Assembly: GCA_949358305.1 (NCBI GenBank)
Contig: OX442321.1
Location: 8,333,605 to 8,397,604 of the forward strand
Length of the DNA stretch: 64,000 nucleotides
Direction: 5' to 3'
DNA from: Strigamia acuminata
Lineage: Eukaryota > Arthropoda > Chilopoda > Geophilomorpha > Linotaeniidae
The position numbers and the translations under genes were made by a program. The number at the start of each line of letters is the position of its first letter. Position 1 is the stretch's first letter. The notes below the pieces were generated by a model, which did not search any database, had not been told where the DNA came from, and saw only the letters and a program-made list of their open reading frames with translations. Below, piece by piece: positions 1 to 52,282 of this stretch.

Positions 1-2534
1 ACAGTTTCCGCATAATGCAAAATCTAAACGATCAAAACAAACCATTTCTAATATCTTTGCCAGAATCATCCGAGTGCGTAATGCGTAACAGTCGATTACA
101 GCACAATGTGATTAATGTTGTGGAATCTAAACAACTGCTTTCCGCCTTAAAGAAGAACTCGGTTTTCGAATAGTTCGCCCAACTTTACCAAACAAATTGC
201 GAATTTTTTCCTTCAAATTTCTCTTTCCACGTGCTTATCAGCTGAAGAGCACACTCAATGACATAGGAAAATGCAAAATACCTGCTATTACTTTGAAAAG
301 CAAAATCCGATATTACTTTCATTAACCTTGCTTCCACTACGAGCTACCAGAAACTGATTATAATACAAAATTTAACGTCTCCCACTTCGCTACACAACGA
401 CGAATTATATAGCAAACTTTGTTGGCATTGCGTCAACTAAGATTTTCCTAACAGATTCTAATCATCGCCTTTTTTATGTCTCGTCTCTTCGTCTTCTCTG
501 GCAAGAAATTGAATGCTCTCTTTCAATCCTCGAACAATTCTTCAACGACTAAATTAGTGCGCAGTCATGAGATTAACAATAAAACGTAAACAAAGCTCAT
601 TTTCAAATCCGAACTCATTAAAACCGGCAACGATATGCTCGCATTTCTTTTCCAGCAAAAACAAAGGCAACAAACAAATAATTAAACAATTAAAAAAAAA
701 AAAAACTTTTAATTGTTATTGCATTTACAAGACAAAAATTTCAATCAACTTTTATGTCCTTTTTCATATGCAAAAGAGATATTGATGCTAATCAAACCAA
801 CTAATGTCTGAAACATTGCACTGAAGGGAATTATAAAGATAAGAACATATTTCTTTAAAAAAAAATGTATTCAATTATTTTTTATTTTTTATTTTTCTAT
901 TTCCAAATTTCAATATGGCATGCAACAGTCACCAAAACCTTTACACAATCCCACAATTTCCCTTTGAAATTACCTTCGAAGCAATTGCAGAAGGAAAAAA
1001 AAGAGCAATAACATTGACGATACCCTAAATATAAAAACAAGAGGAAAGAAGAAAAAAAAGCATTAGGAATGTTTTCATTTGTGCCACATAAAAACAAACA
1101 ATTCCGAAAACATATTAAAGGGCTTAAATCTTATTAACCCCTCTTATACGACTAAATGCCGCATACACCCCATGAGACTAACTTTTATCTCCCATTTCTA
1201 TTCATAAGTTTCTAAACCCATTTTATACCCATACAACTCACCTAATCTCAGCGCACCAGCTGACTGACTTAAACCTAACCTATAAAAATGTATTCAATTC
1301 TTTTTTTTTATACATATAAACTTTTTCAAGTTTCAAGTTTCAAACAAAATTCGAATCAACTTCTCAGCGAGACTTGTGTGTACAAACTTGAGAAATAATT
1401 ATTAAAACAAAGAAAAACTTCACAAAATCCTTGTCTTAAAGATTCTACGCAAATATCTGCGGGGGCCAAGGTATTCATGAAAACATAAATATTCAAACAA
1501 AAAAATAAAAAGGCGAAAGTCCATCACTACAAGCGCCCTCTAAGTAAACACATCCAGCAGTGTTGAGGGAAAAAAATTCAAACTCATGTTTACATTATAC
1601 GCGCTCTGATAACAAGATAAAACGGAGACGAGAATTCCATAACCCGAAAAAATACCACAGCAAAATTTTTTTTATCCCGCTCTTAAATCAAATCACCAGA
1701 CTGCCCCTTCTTTTCAGGCCACTGAGTTCTTAGGCAAGATGTGCAAAGCCACCTGCTCATGCATGGCGTTATGGACGTTGGCAAAAACCCATTCCGTTTG
1801 TCTAAGATCGTGCTTCAACCCTACAAAAGACTAATCCATTTTCATACTCAATCACTCACTGTGAAAGTGGAGAAAGGAAGGAAAAAAGCACCGTAATCTC
1901 CATTTAAATTACTGTAATAAAGGGGCGGACAAGCCCAATTTAACTTGTATTTTGTTTAAATTAATTTTGCGCTCTCCTTTCCTCTAATCCCACACAATTT
2001 ACGGTTAAAAAGTACAATTTTCTATCATTACTTTGGAATTAAACCCGCATCCGATGTCTTATTGGCATCTGCGCTTTAATTTACTCCATTATCATTTTAA
2101 AATGACGACAAAAAAATCTGTTGGGTCAAGTTTGGTCAGCGCCAATTCTCGTTAAATGTTACAAACGGTTAGTGTATAGTTTTATTAAAGTCCTTTTTAA
2201 TTACAGCTTCGGTTAGAGTGTAATTAAGCCAATTTTTCAACAAAAAATTTTTTTTTCTGTCAATTTTTTTTATCCAACATTTTCCATTGCCTTAGCTGCA
2301 CCATAGCGAAAAGAAGAATGGAAAAAAATGATTCGAGCTTAACGACCGTTCACTAACAGTAGGAACCAGCGCATTCAACGGATAGTGGTCAGAAATTTTT
2401 TCTGCCAAAACATTTCAAGTGGAACCTTGAAATTTTATATTATTAGTTTAACGTTCAAAAGAAAGAAGAAAAAAAAATATCTCATCTCGAGGGCCAAAAA
2501 AAAATTTTTTTTTTTTATCTTTAAATTGACTTAC
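1..2534. other. CASK intron, left edge
   Basis: Sequence downstream of the last visible CASK exon. It is AT-rich with many homopolymer runs. No exon for the PDZ, SH3 or guanylate kinase domains was recognised and no other gene was seen. Confidence 0.6.
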
Positions 2535-42552
<40,018 letters not shown>

Positions 42553-43495
42553 CCTCGCTAGTCCAACGAAAAAAGGAATTTATGGAATAGGCCGAGAAAT
42601 AATCCGTCGGCCAGCGGGATTTTAGGCGTGGAAACGAGGCCTATCTTCTCGTGTCGGGGTCAAATTCCAAACTCGAATCAGATTGCAGGTACATATCTGC
42701 CATACACGAGTCCAACGTTGTTCACTATCTGCTACATGTGACAAGCTTAGTTGAGTTCGTTCTTTCTTCGCGGTGAATTTCCTGTCATCTTGGTATTTTA
42801 CGGAATCGGTTCCCTGACTTCAATATCGTCGCATCGACGCGGAGCACAACCAGGAGCCGGCAGTTCACGCATGCGTCGTTTATTTTTATTTGCCATCAGC
42901 GGCATCTTTTAGTAATTTCTTTTAATATCCAAGTGGCGTTTCGGTTTCGGAATTTTCTTCCGTGTCGTGTGGAGTAAATAAAGGTGATTTTAATGTGAGG
43001 AAATGAGTTTAATAAGATTACAACACTAATTAATATACATTTCACCTGGATGTCAAATATTATTGTTCTTTAATCACTTTACACCTACTTTTCTAACTAA
43101 TTCACTTATCACCACACGTCAAAACAGTTTATGGTTATGGATATGGATGGTGGAATGGATGAAATAAACTAAATTAAAGACTAGTAAAACAATAAAATTA
43201 CAGTAAAACAAGATATAAGACAGAAATAAAAATAAAACAAAATCTACTGTAAATTTTTTTTTAAAAACTTAATTTCTTTTCTTGAAACAAAAAGCTCAAG
43301 ATTTAAATTTAAATTTAAATTAAAAAAAAAAAACCGATTTATATGTTATATCACAACTGTCTTGTTTAAATTTACTTATTAAACTTGTCAGTTTCAACTA
43401 ACAGGTTTGATCTTACACGAACTTCTACGAGAAGAACTAGTTGCTGTGCCAATGTATACGGGCAGTGCAGTGGTTTTAATACTTTGAGCACAATT
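42553..43495 (-). promoter_or_regulatory. Intergenic region with the main CASK promoter
   Basis: The 943 bp between the CASK start codon and the stop codon of the next minus-strand gene upstream. The part nearest CASK (42590-42880) is relatively GC- and CpG-rich for the window and includes the palindromic CGCATGCG near 42868, resembling an NRF1-type half site. The 5' UTR and promoter of the long CASK form are expected here; the transcription start is not defined. Confidence 0.45.
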
Positions 43496-46400
43496 TTAAC
43501 GCTTAAATAAGTTTTCAGGAAATTTAAACAATTTCTTTTGATAAAAAATAAAACAGAGAGCCACAGAAGCACCTAGGAATGTGGACATTGAGATTATTCT
43601 AATAAAAACAGGAGCTGATGGCAGAATTTTTTCGAGTAGCGAATTATTAAAGGGTATGGCCGGCACTTCCTAAAAATAAATTTAAAAAACATACAAAAGA
43701 TGTTAGTAGAAAATTGACAACTAAATAAAATATCACAAATTCTTACTTTATTTTCAGGTTCCTCACGAATTATTTTATCTTTAGTAATTTTCCCCATCGC
43801 ATGAAGAATCTCGCGAGCTGATCTCTCACCCGCTGAGATAGCCCCATCCATGTAACCAGACCAGTGAGTTGCTGTTTCAGTACCAGCAAAGTAAACTCGG
43901 CTGAACGGAGTTCGTAATACTCTAATTTAAAAAAAAATTATTAATATATTATTTGGTTTATTATCTCATTTAATATTTATGTACTTACTTTCCATACATG
44001 GTCATGCACCCAGGTGGATACGTGATAGTATAACAACCACCTGAGTATTGTTCTTCCATCCAATTTTTTTCTTCGTAATGGATGGGCTAATAAATAAAAG
44101 ATTATTTTTAGACTGGAAAAAGTAAAAACATGTCAAATAATTTGGCCTACATTTAATGCGTCTTCAGTGTCAAATACTTTGGCAAGACTTTGACATATTT
44201 TTTTCTTACGCTCATCTTTACTCATGCTGGACAGTCGTCGAATTTTATCTGCAGCAATAAATCTTTAGAATTGAGAAAATTACAAAATTAAACTTTTGTA
44301 TAGTTATTATTTTCTTTTAATATGAGTACCCAATAATCGCTGGACTGGAGCCATCTGGTTTTGTATCATCAAGAGTGAATGAAAATGGATGCTCGTCATC
44401 ACCATCAATCAGGGCGGATCCGCACATTCCTAACGATTTTAATGATAATTAATTAAAATTGAAAGAAATTACATTAATTTCCTTTACCTTTTTCCCTCCA
44501 GAAATGTTTTTCATAGTAAACAATACATTTGAACACTGATCCCATAGGCACTCGTTGAATGAGTTGGTTTTTAAGTGTAGGTAGAGCAGGGTTGAAATGA
44601 ATTTTCAACAATAACTGGAAAATAAATATGGTTGACATTAAAAATAAACTTTCAAAATAATTATCAACTTACTGGAGGCGGAATTGCTGCTATTACGTAA
44701 TCTGCCTGACGTAAATAAAATTAATAATTAATACGTGTACAAACAATGTGTTTACAAAGAAAATTACCCGATATTTGTGGCCATCCAAAGTTGTCAAGAC
44801 GATAGTCTGTTGGGAAGTTTGATCAATGCCAACAACAGGTTTCTGCAATTGTACCCTGTCTGAAACAAATCAATACACTTATTAGCACGATACACAAACT
44901 TTATAAATTCAAATTTACCTCGAAGTCGTGAGGCAATTCTCTCTGAAATCTGTTGTGATCCACCAACAAACTTTCGTTCTTGCCCTCCATTTGTGGTTGA
45001 AAACATTCTTTTTATGCCACCACATTGACGAATATACCACAGAAACCACAATGCGGACGCCTCGTATGCCTCACTAGTCACTCCTGTCACGATATAAGTC
45101 CGGAATGACTTTCTAACCGCTCTGAAATATAATATCAATTAAAATTTATGCAAGGTTGTTTCGGTTCGATCATGCTAGTCAAAATTGGCCCACCCGGTTC
45201 TGATGATTTGGTCAGTCAGCTGTTGAACCGTCAACCGATCCCATTCTTCTGCGTGCGGCGCATCCCAAGGTGCATCAAATGGAATCTAAATTCAAGAAAA
45301 AAAATATAAATCCCATAAAATTAAAAAGGTTTAAACCATTTTTACTTACTTCACTTCCATATGCATCCAATGTTCGGAATAAATTATTCATATCCATATT
45401 AACTATGGGGTTCCAAAATTTGGGAAGATTGTTTCGACTAAATAAGCGCCTTGTACCCTAGAAAATATAAGAAAACAAAAATTATTAAACTTTACAAGTT
45501 TTTCTATAATTTAACACTCACGTTGTAGTGCACTAGCGATTCTTCTTCATTCACTTTATAAGTTTCAACGCCTAACTCTTTGGCCATGCGTAGGATGTAA
45601 TTTTGTGTGGGACCAACGTACGATGCCCCCAAATCCACATATTTAATGGTCGGATCCTAAACAGGAAAAAAATGAGATCAAGATTAAATTATTTGTTGAG
45701 TTTTCATATGTCGGTTATCGTGCTATTTTGGAAGAATTTTGGCATGACAATTATAATCTGTCAAGTATGTTTGAACTATAGATGTGTATATTTAGCACAT
45801 AAGTAGTTCTATTTCTAAAGCGTTTATTTCCTTCTTCGGGATGCATGCCAAAGTAGAAGAGGTAACTAACCCACCTCAAATGCCCAAATTTATACCTTTT
45901 TTGTTAATGTGCGTCCACCAACCCGATCTCTAGCTTCCAAAACTATGACACTAATCCCGGCTTCGTGAAGATATTTGGCGGCAGCGAGACCTGTAAGAGT
46001 AAATTAAAAAACTCTTTTAATCGATTTAGTAAATTAAAAATAGTAAGCCTTTTGATTTCCCTCACAGACAATTGAATCTTATTTCAAGTTAATTAGTATC
46101 GGTAGAAAATTAAGTGTTTAATGCGAATAGACAGAACGGAAATGTTGCAGGATGGAAATAATTAACGTTAATGAATTAAGCTGCCCCTTATGCAGTTTAA
46201 TAAAGAGCTTCACTGCAGTGCACAAATAGTAAGGTTAATTTTATTAGTCAATTTTTTTTTTTTACCTTCAAATATCAATTCATGCAATGCAATAACAATG
46301 TCAGCTTTTCATTTAATCAATACGAGTGAATCGTTCACTTTCGTGACAAATTTCATATCCTATACGGCTCCGATTCACTAAAATTTCTTTTACGATAAAA

Positions 46401-46604
46401 TTTTAGATTAAATTAAATCAAAGATTGTATGAATTCAATTTGGTAAAAAAAAGTAACCACTTGTTCCTAATTTTTTTTTAAAAATACAAAGAGAAATTTT
46501 GATGTAATTTTAAGATGCAATTGACTTGACAAACACATTAATCCCAAACATGGCTTACCACTAAGCCCTGCACCAACAACTATAACTTGAGCTTTTCTAT
46601 CCAT
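43496..46604 (-). CDS. Monoamine oxidase A-copy (flavin-dependent amine oxidase, 529 aa)
   Basis: Fourteen exons: 46559-46604, 45896-45990, 45522-45656, 45350-45457, 45194-45285, 44919-45121, 44768-44859, 44673-44705, 44488-44614, 44330-44429, 44151-44262, 43989-44086, 43747-43921, 43496-43669. All GT-AG and in phase, giving 529 residues, close to human MAO-A (527). The N-terminal [11 protein letters not shown] is the FAD dinucleotide-binding motif, followed by [24 protein letters not shown] is the MAO signature. [12 protein letters not shown] carries the cysteine (residue 399) that binds FAD covalently, and the following Tyr400 is one aromatic-cage residue; the second is in [18 protein letters not shown] holds the conserved active-site lysine. 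A hydrophobic C-terminal segment ([20 protein letters not shown]) is the mitochondrial outer-membrane anchor. It oxidatively deaminates biogenic amines, releasing hydrogen peroxide. The vertebrate A/B distinction does not apply. Confidence 0.96.
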
Positions 46605-47306
46605 TGCAAATGATAAGAAATAAAATGAAGAGACACAAATGCCTCAACTGCTTAAGAAGAAACGGGAAACGATTACAAGCCTAACCCAAGATACAGGCTG
46701 CTCTGCTTTTTTTAACATCCGAGAATCTTATTGGTAAATGGCAGGGCAGTTCATTTCAGGGGTAGACACACACACACATCCAGGAATGAATTTGCGGCAC
46801 TGCAGCTGACTAAATAACATCAATTGGAAAATATTAAAAAGACAATTAGCTTGCATTTAACTGATTTATAAGATTAAAAAAAGGTTTATTTTATTAAAAA
46901 ATTGTTTATGACCAAAATTGTAATTAGTTTATCTATCGGAAAATGAAATGATAATGAATTTAGGTGATTAAAAGTCTAAAGGTTTATTTCATCATCTAAA
47001 CTGTCGCTGAGAAAGGTAACATAAAACGATATTTACGCCAGTTATAACTCGATTAATCGGTTCAGCATGCGCGAACACAGTACACATTTATTGCTTCGAA
47101 TTGCCAGGTGTCTTGCTGTGACAATGACAGGAGGAGGCAAATTTAAATGCTTTGAGTAAAAAATAACATTCAATAAATAGCAAGTGTATACTTAGTTCAT
47201 ATATATCAATCGTTAAGCGGTAGACGTCCCGTCACCCATGTCTATTAATAAAATACCGGTACATAGAAATAGAATCTTTAATAATTTTTCATCTACTTTG
47301 CAAACT
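46605..47306. promoter_or_regulatory. Upstream region of monoamine oxidase A
   Basis: It shares with the region upstream of gene B the blocks GGGTAGACACACACA (near 46760), GCGCGAACACAGTACACATT (near 47071; the copy near 51223 is identical over this part) and GCCAGGTGTCTTGCTG (near 47103). Conservation of these blocks between the copies, and the divergent gene beside copy 2, mark this as the duplicated promoter. Confidence 0.5.
47124..47139 (+). pseudogene. Relic first exon of the rhodanese-like gene
   Basis: ATGACAGGAGGAGGCAAATT matches the first exon and GC donor of the gene at 51276 (ATGGCAGAAGAAGGAGGCAA). No downstream exons of that gene follow; the sequence runs into monoamine oxidase B. 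It is a truncated duplicate. Confidence 0.6.
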
Positions 47307-47695
47307 AATTCACTTAACACCACACGTCAAAACAGTTTATGGTTGCGGATGGTGGAATGGATGAAACATACTAAATTAAAAAAACTCGTAAAAGAATAAA
47401 ATAACAGTAAAACAAGATGTAAGGCAGACAGAAAAATAAAAACAAACACTATTGGTAAATTTTTTTTTTAAACTTAATTTCTTTTCTTAAAACAAAAAGT
47501 TCAAAATATAAATTTTAAAAAAACAACAACAACGGATTTATGTGTTTTATCACAACTGTCTTGTTTCAATTTACTTATTTCACTTGTCAGTTTCAACTAA
47601 CAAGATTGTTCTTACACGAACTTCTAATAGAAGAACTATTTGCTGTGCCAAAGTATACGGGCAGTGCAGTGGTTTTTAATACTTTGAGCAGAATC

Positions 47696-50600
47696 TTAAC
47701 GTTTAAATAAGTTTTCAGGAAATTTAAACAATTTCTTTTGATGAAAAATAAAACAGAGAGCCACAGAAACACCTAGGAATGTGGACATTGAGATTATTCT
47801 AATAAAAACAGGAGCTGATGGCAGAATTTTTTCGAGTAGTGAACTATTAAAGGGTATGGCCGGCACTTCCTAAAAATAAATTTAAGAACATACAAGAAGT
47901 GTTAGTAGGGAATTGACAAATACATAAATAAAAAATACTTACTTTATTTTCAGGTTCCTCGCGAATTATTTTATCTTTAGTAATTTTCCCCATCGCATGA
48001 AGAATCTCGCGAGCTGATCTTTCACCCGCTGAGATAGCCCCATCCATATAACCCATCCATTGTGTTGCTGTTTCAGTACCAGCAAAGTAAACACGGCTGA
48101 ACGGAGTTCGCATTACTCTATTTTTTTTAAAAAAAATATATATATTATATTATTTATTTTATTATCTTATTGAATATTTATATACTTACTTTCCGTACAT
48201 CGTGGTGCATCCAGGGGGATGCACAGTAGTAGCACAGCCACCTGAGTATTGTTCTTCCATCCAATTTTTTTCTTCGTAATGGATAGGCTAATAGATAAAA
48301 AAGATTATTTTTACACTCTGTGAAATCATGTGAAATAATTTGGTCTACATTTAATGCATCTTCGGTGTCAAATACTTTGGCAAGACTTTGACATATTTTT
48401 TTCTTACGCTCATCTTTACTCATGCCTGATAGTCGTCGAATTTTTCCTGCGGTTATAAACCTTAAGAAATAAGAAAATATAAGCATTCAACTTTTGTGCA
48501 GTTTTTAATTTATTTTAATATCGACTACCCAACAATAGCTGGACTGGAGCCATCTGGTTTCGTGTCATCTAAAGTATATGTAAATGGATGCTCGTCATCA
48601 CCTTCAATCACTGACGATCCACACATTCCTAATGATTTTGATGAAAATTAATGAAAATTGAGAATATCACTTTAGTTGCTTTTACCATTTTCCCTCCAGA
48701 AATTTTTTTCATAGTATACAACACATTTGAACATTGATCCCATAGGCACTCGTTGAATGAATTGATTTTTAAGTGTAGGTAGACCAGGGTTGAAATGAAT
48801 TTTCAACAATAACTGGAAAATAAATATGGTTGACATTAAAAATAAACTTTCAAAATAATTATCAACTTACTGGAGGCGGAATTGCTGCTATTACGTAATC
48901 TGCCTGACGTAAATAAAATAAATAATTAATAGGTGTACAACAAATGTGTTTACAAAGAAAATTACCCGATATTTGTGGCCATCCAAAGTTGTCAAGACGA
49001 TAGTCTGTTGGGAAGTCTGATCAATGCCAACAACAGGTTTTTGCAATTGTACCCTGTCTGAAACAAATCAATACACTTATTAGCACGATACACAAACTTT
49101 ATAAATTCAAATTTACCTCGAAGTCGTGAGGCAATTCTCTCTGAAATCTGTTGTGATCCACCAATAAACTTTCGTTCTTGCCCTCCATTTGTAGTTGAAA
49201 GCATTCTTTTTACGCCACCAGCTTGACGAATAAGCCACAGAAACCACAATGCGGACGCCTCGTACGTCTCACATGCCGCAAGTGTCGTGATGTAAGTCCG
49301 GAATAACTGTCTAACCACTCTGAAACATTAAATCAATTAAAATTTATCCAAGATTGCTTCGGTTCGATCATGCGTGTCAAGATTGGCTCACCCGGTACTG
49401 ATGAATTGGTCAGTCAACTGTTGAACTGTCATCTGATCCCATTCTTCAGCGTGCGGTGCATCCCAAGGTGCATCAGTTGGAATCTATTGATTAACTCAAG
49501 AAAAAATATAAAACATCTAAAAATAAAGAGGTTAAAATCGTTTTTACGTACTTCACTTCCATATTCATCCAATGTTCGGAATAAATTATTCAAATCCAAA
49601 TAAATTAAGGGGTTCCAAAATTTTGGTACACTGTTTCGATCGAATAAACGTCTTGTACCCTAGAAAATTTAACGTAACATCTATCAATAACTTTCACAAG
49701 TTTTTGTATAATACAATACTCACGTTGTAATACACTAACGATTCTTCTTCATTGACTTTATAAGTCTCAACGCCTAACTCTTTGGCCATGCGTAGGATGT
49801 GATTTTGTGTGGGACCAACATACCCCGCCCCCAAATCCACATATTTAATGGTCGGATCCTAAACAAGGAAAAAAAATGAGATCAAAATTAAATTATTTAT
49901 TGTGTTTTCATATGTGGATTTTCATGCTATTTTTGACAAATTTTGGCTTGACAAATATAATGTGCGATATGCTTAGACGTTTGAACTATACATATATATA
50001 TTTAGCACATAAGTGGTTCCATTCTTAAGAATTTTTTCTTTTTCAAGATGCCTGCCAAAATAGAAAAGGCAACTAACCCACCTCAAATGCCAAAATTTAT
50101 ACCTTTTTTGTTAATGTGCGTCCACCAACCCGATCTCTAGCTTCCAAAACTATGACACTTATCCCGGCTTCGTGAAGATATTTGGCGGCAGAGAGACCTG
50201 TAAGAGTGAATTAAAAAACTCTTTTAATCGATTTAGTAAATTAAAAAGAGTAAGCCTTTTGATTTCTCTCACAGACAATTGAATATTCTTTCAAGTTAAT
50301 TAGTATCGGAAGAAAATAAAGTCTTGAATGTGAATAGAAAGAAAAGTAACGTTACCGGTAATGAATTAAGCTGTCCCTTATGAAGTTTAATGAAGAACTT
50401 CATTGCCGTGCACATACAGCAATTTTATTAATCAATTTTTTTTTACCTTTAAATATTAATTCATGCAATGCAATAACTATGTCAGCTTTTCATTTAATCA
50501 ATACGAGTGAATCGTTCACTTTCGTGACAATTTTCATATCCTACACAGCTTTGATTAAAATATCTCTTACGATAACATCTTAAATTAAATTATATAAAAA

Positions 50601-50781
50601 TTCTTATGAATTCAATTTAAAAAATAAAAAGGTAAACACTTGTTTCTTATTTTTTTTTTAAATATAAACAGAAATTTTATATAATTGTAAGATGCAATTG
50701 AATTTTCAAACACATTAATTCCAAACATTGCTTACCACTAAGCCCTGCACCAACAACTATAACTTGAGCTTTTCTATCCAT
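47696..50781 (-). CDS. Monoamine oxidase B-copy, altered active site (529 aa)
   Basis: Fourteen exons with the same phases and lengths as the A copy: 50736-50781, 50103-50197, 49724-49858, 49552-49659, 49392-49483, 49117-49319, 48966-49057, 48871-48903, 48686-48812, 48529-48628, 48349-48460, 48190-48287, 47943-48117, 47696-47869. The frame is open throughout. FAD motif, [12 protein letters not shown], the flavin cysteine (residue 399), the lysine in GSMFKC and the C-terminal membrane anchor are kept. Residue 400, the tyrosine after the flavin cysteine in ordinary monoamine oxidases, is alanine here: [19 protein letters not shown] is changed to WMGYMDG, and GGIKRMF to GGVKRML. It probably still binds FAD, but substrate range or activity should differ. 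The intact frame and splice sites argue against a pseudogene. Confidence 0.95.
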
Positions 50782-51275
50782 TGCAAATGATTAAAAATAA
50801 AATAAAGAGTCACAAATGCCTCAACTGCTTAAGAAGTAAAGGTTACTAGCCTGCTATACTTTTTTTAATATCCGTTCGTCAATCTCATTGGTGAATAGTA
50901 GAGCAGTTCATATCAGGGGTAGACACACACAACCCCGATTGAATTTGCAGCTCAGCAACTGTTTTTTCTCATCAATTAATAAAGATGAAAAAGATAATGA
51001 GCCTGCATTTTACGATTTATAAGATTAAAAAAACGGTTTATTTTATTAAAAATTGTTTATCACCATTACTTTAATTAGTGGGAATGAATTTAGTTTTTTT
51101 TTTTAAATCTAGAATATTATTTTACAATCAAAACTATTGAGACTTGATGAAAAATGTAATAAAACGTGAAAAAACAAGGCGACATTGCGCAAGTTTTAAC
51201 TCGATTAATCGCTTCAGCTTGCGCGAACACAGTACACATTTATTGTTTCAAATTGCCAGGTGTCTTGCTGCTACA
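50782..51275. promoter_or_regulatory. Divergent promoter between monoamine oxidase B and the rhodanese-like gene
   Basis: 494 bp separate the two head-to-head start codons. It contains GGGTAGACACACACA (near 50919), a CGATTAATCG-like palindrome and GCGCGAACACAGTACACATT (near 51223), all preserved in the copy upstream of gene A. A shared bidirectional promoter is the simplest reading. Confidence 0.45.
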
Positions 51276-52282
51276 ATGGCAGAAGAAGGAGGCAAGTTTA
51301 AACACTTTAAGCAAAATAAAAAACGTTTAATAAATAGCAAGTTTATGCTTAGTTCATATATATATCATTTGTTAAGTAGTAGACATACCATCAGCCATGT
51401 CTATTAATAAAATACCGGTATATACAGTATAACGAACGAATTATAATTTCATGGAAATATATACTCCGTACTATATTTGGGATATTTTTCTTGTTTAGAA
51501 CAACATTATATTCAACTTAAAACATTTAGACAATTATTGGCTATCAAATTATGATCATTTAACCTGATTTTGAACTTTTTAGAGCCACCGCCACCAGAAG
51601 AGCCCCCCAGAATAGCAGGGTTTCAAGGTTCAAGGACCAGTCCTCATTCAGCTCAGAATGCGCAGCAAAAAGATTTGTACAAGATTTCTAAAGTGCATGT
51701 GTTTTGCAGAAATTGAGTATGCCGAACTCAAATCGCTTTTGACATTAAACCAAATTTGATTGCTTGATGTACGAAATCGAGATGAAGTATTAAATTATGG
51801 ACGATTTCCGTACGCCAATGTTATCAACATTCCGAGTAATTCCTATCACAGTCAAAACTCGCAGTTTAAGCGAAATGACCAAGTTCTCTGCAGGTACAGA
51901 GTTTGCAACAGCCATGATTTTAAACGATGCAGATTTTCGCGCCAAGTACGGAACTAGAAAACCGATTGTAACTGACGAAATTGCTATCAGCTGTAAGACT
52001 GGCAGACGAGCAAAGGTGGCTCTTCAAACTGCAAAAGAATTCGGCTATCAAAAGTGATTAAATGTGTTATTTAATACTGTGTTAATCGTTGAAATGCATT
52101 TTTTTGACAGACTACGTCTGTACGCCGGCAGTTTTAATGACTGGTCGTTGAGGTGTGGACCGCACTCACGGGCAATGGATTGCGACAAATGCAAACCTGA
52201 TTGCAAGCCACCCGTCGACAGAGTGGGACCCGGCCCATGCACGCTTTCCATGAATTGCAGAAAATATCAGCAAGACAGATAG
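51276..52282 (+). CDS. Rhodanese-domain protein (TSTD-like) with an in-frame TGA and a cysteine-rich tail
   Basis: Proposed exons: 51276-51291 (MAEEG, ending at a consensus GC donor GGCAAGT), optional 51583-51627 (45 nt, EPPPPEEPPRIAGFQ), 51710-51835, 51894-52053 and 52111-52282. The introns of 57-58 bp between the last three are typical of this window. Joined, they give 173 codons. The single rhodanese domain has IEYAELKSLL, LLDVRNRDEV, INIPSTEFATAMILNDADF, the active-site loop CKTGRR with catalytic cysteine, and YAGSFNDW at its end. A tail with six cysteines follows (CGPHSRAMDCDKCKPDC, then further on CTLSMNC). The domain transfers sulfane sulfur. A TGA at 51757-51759, codon 37, interrupts the frame just before LLDVRN; no intron can remove it. 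So this is a recent pseudogene, a sequence error or a readthrough case. The first two exons are less certain than the rest. Confidence 0.7.
51757..51759 (+). other. In-frame TGA in the rhodanese-like gene
   Basis: Reading from the acceptor at 51709, the frame is LKSLLTLNQI, TGA, LLDVRNRDEV, with family-like sequence on both sides. It is not at the catalytic cysteine, so a selenocysteine explanation is unlikely. Confidence 0.75.

Larger units (their letters stand above)
43096..47270. repeat. Tandem segmental duplication, copy 1
   Basis: This 4.2-kb block, holding monoamine oxidase A and its upstream region, is closely similar along its whole length, introns included, to 47307-51425. Shared landmarks include CACCACACGTCAAAACAGTT at the left end and TCTATTAATAAAATACCGGT at the right end. 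Confidence 0.9.
47307..51425. repeat. Tandem segmental duplication, copy 2
   Basis: Direct repeat of 43096-47270, containing monoamine oxidase B, the divergent promoter region and the first exon of the rhodanese-like gene. Since that gene is complete only beside this copy, the duplicated segment seems to have been copied from here, cutting off the neighbour. Confidence 0.9.

Noticed and set aside
51757-51759. Selenocysteine codon
   Set aside because: The TGA is not at a cysteine position of the family, and the catalytic cysteine is present further on.
51836-51893. Frameshift in the rhodanese domain
   Set aside because: A 58-bp GT-AG intron explains the change of frame and gives a family-like junction (INIPSTEFATAM).
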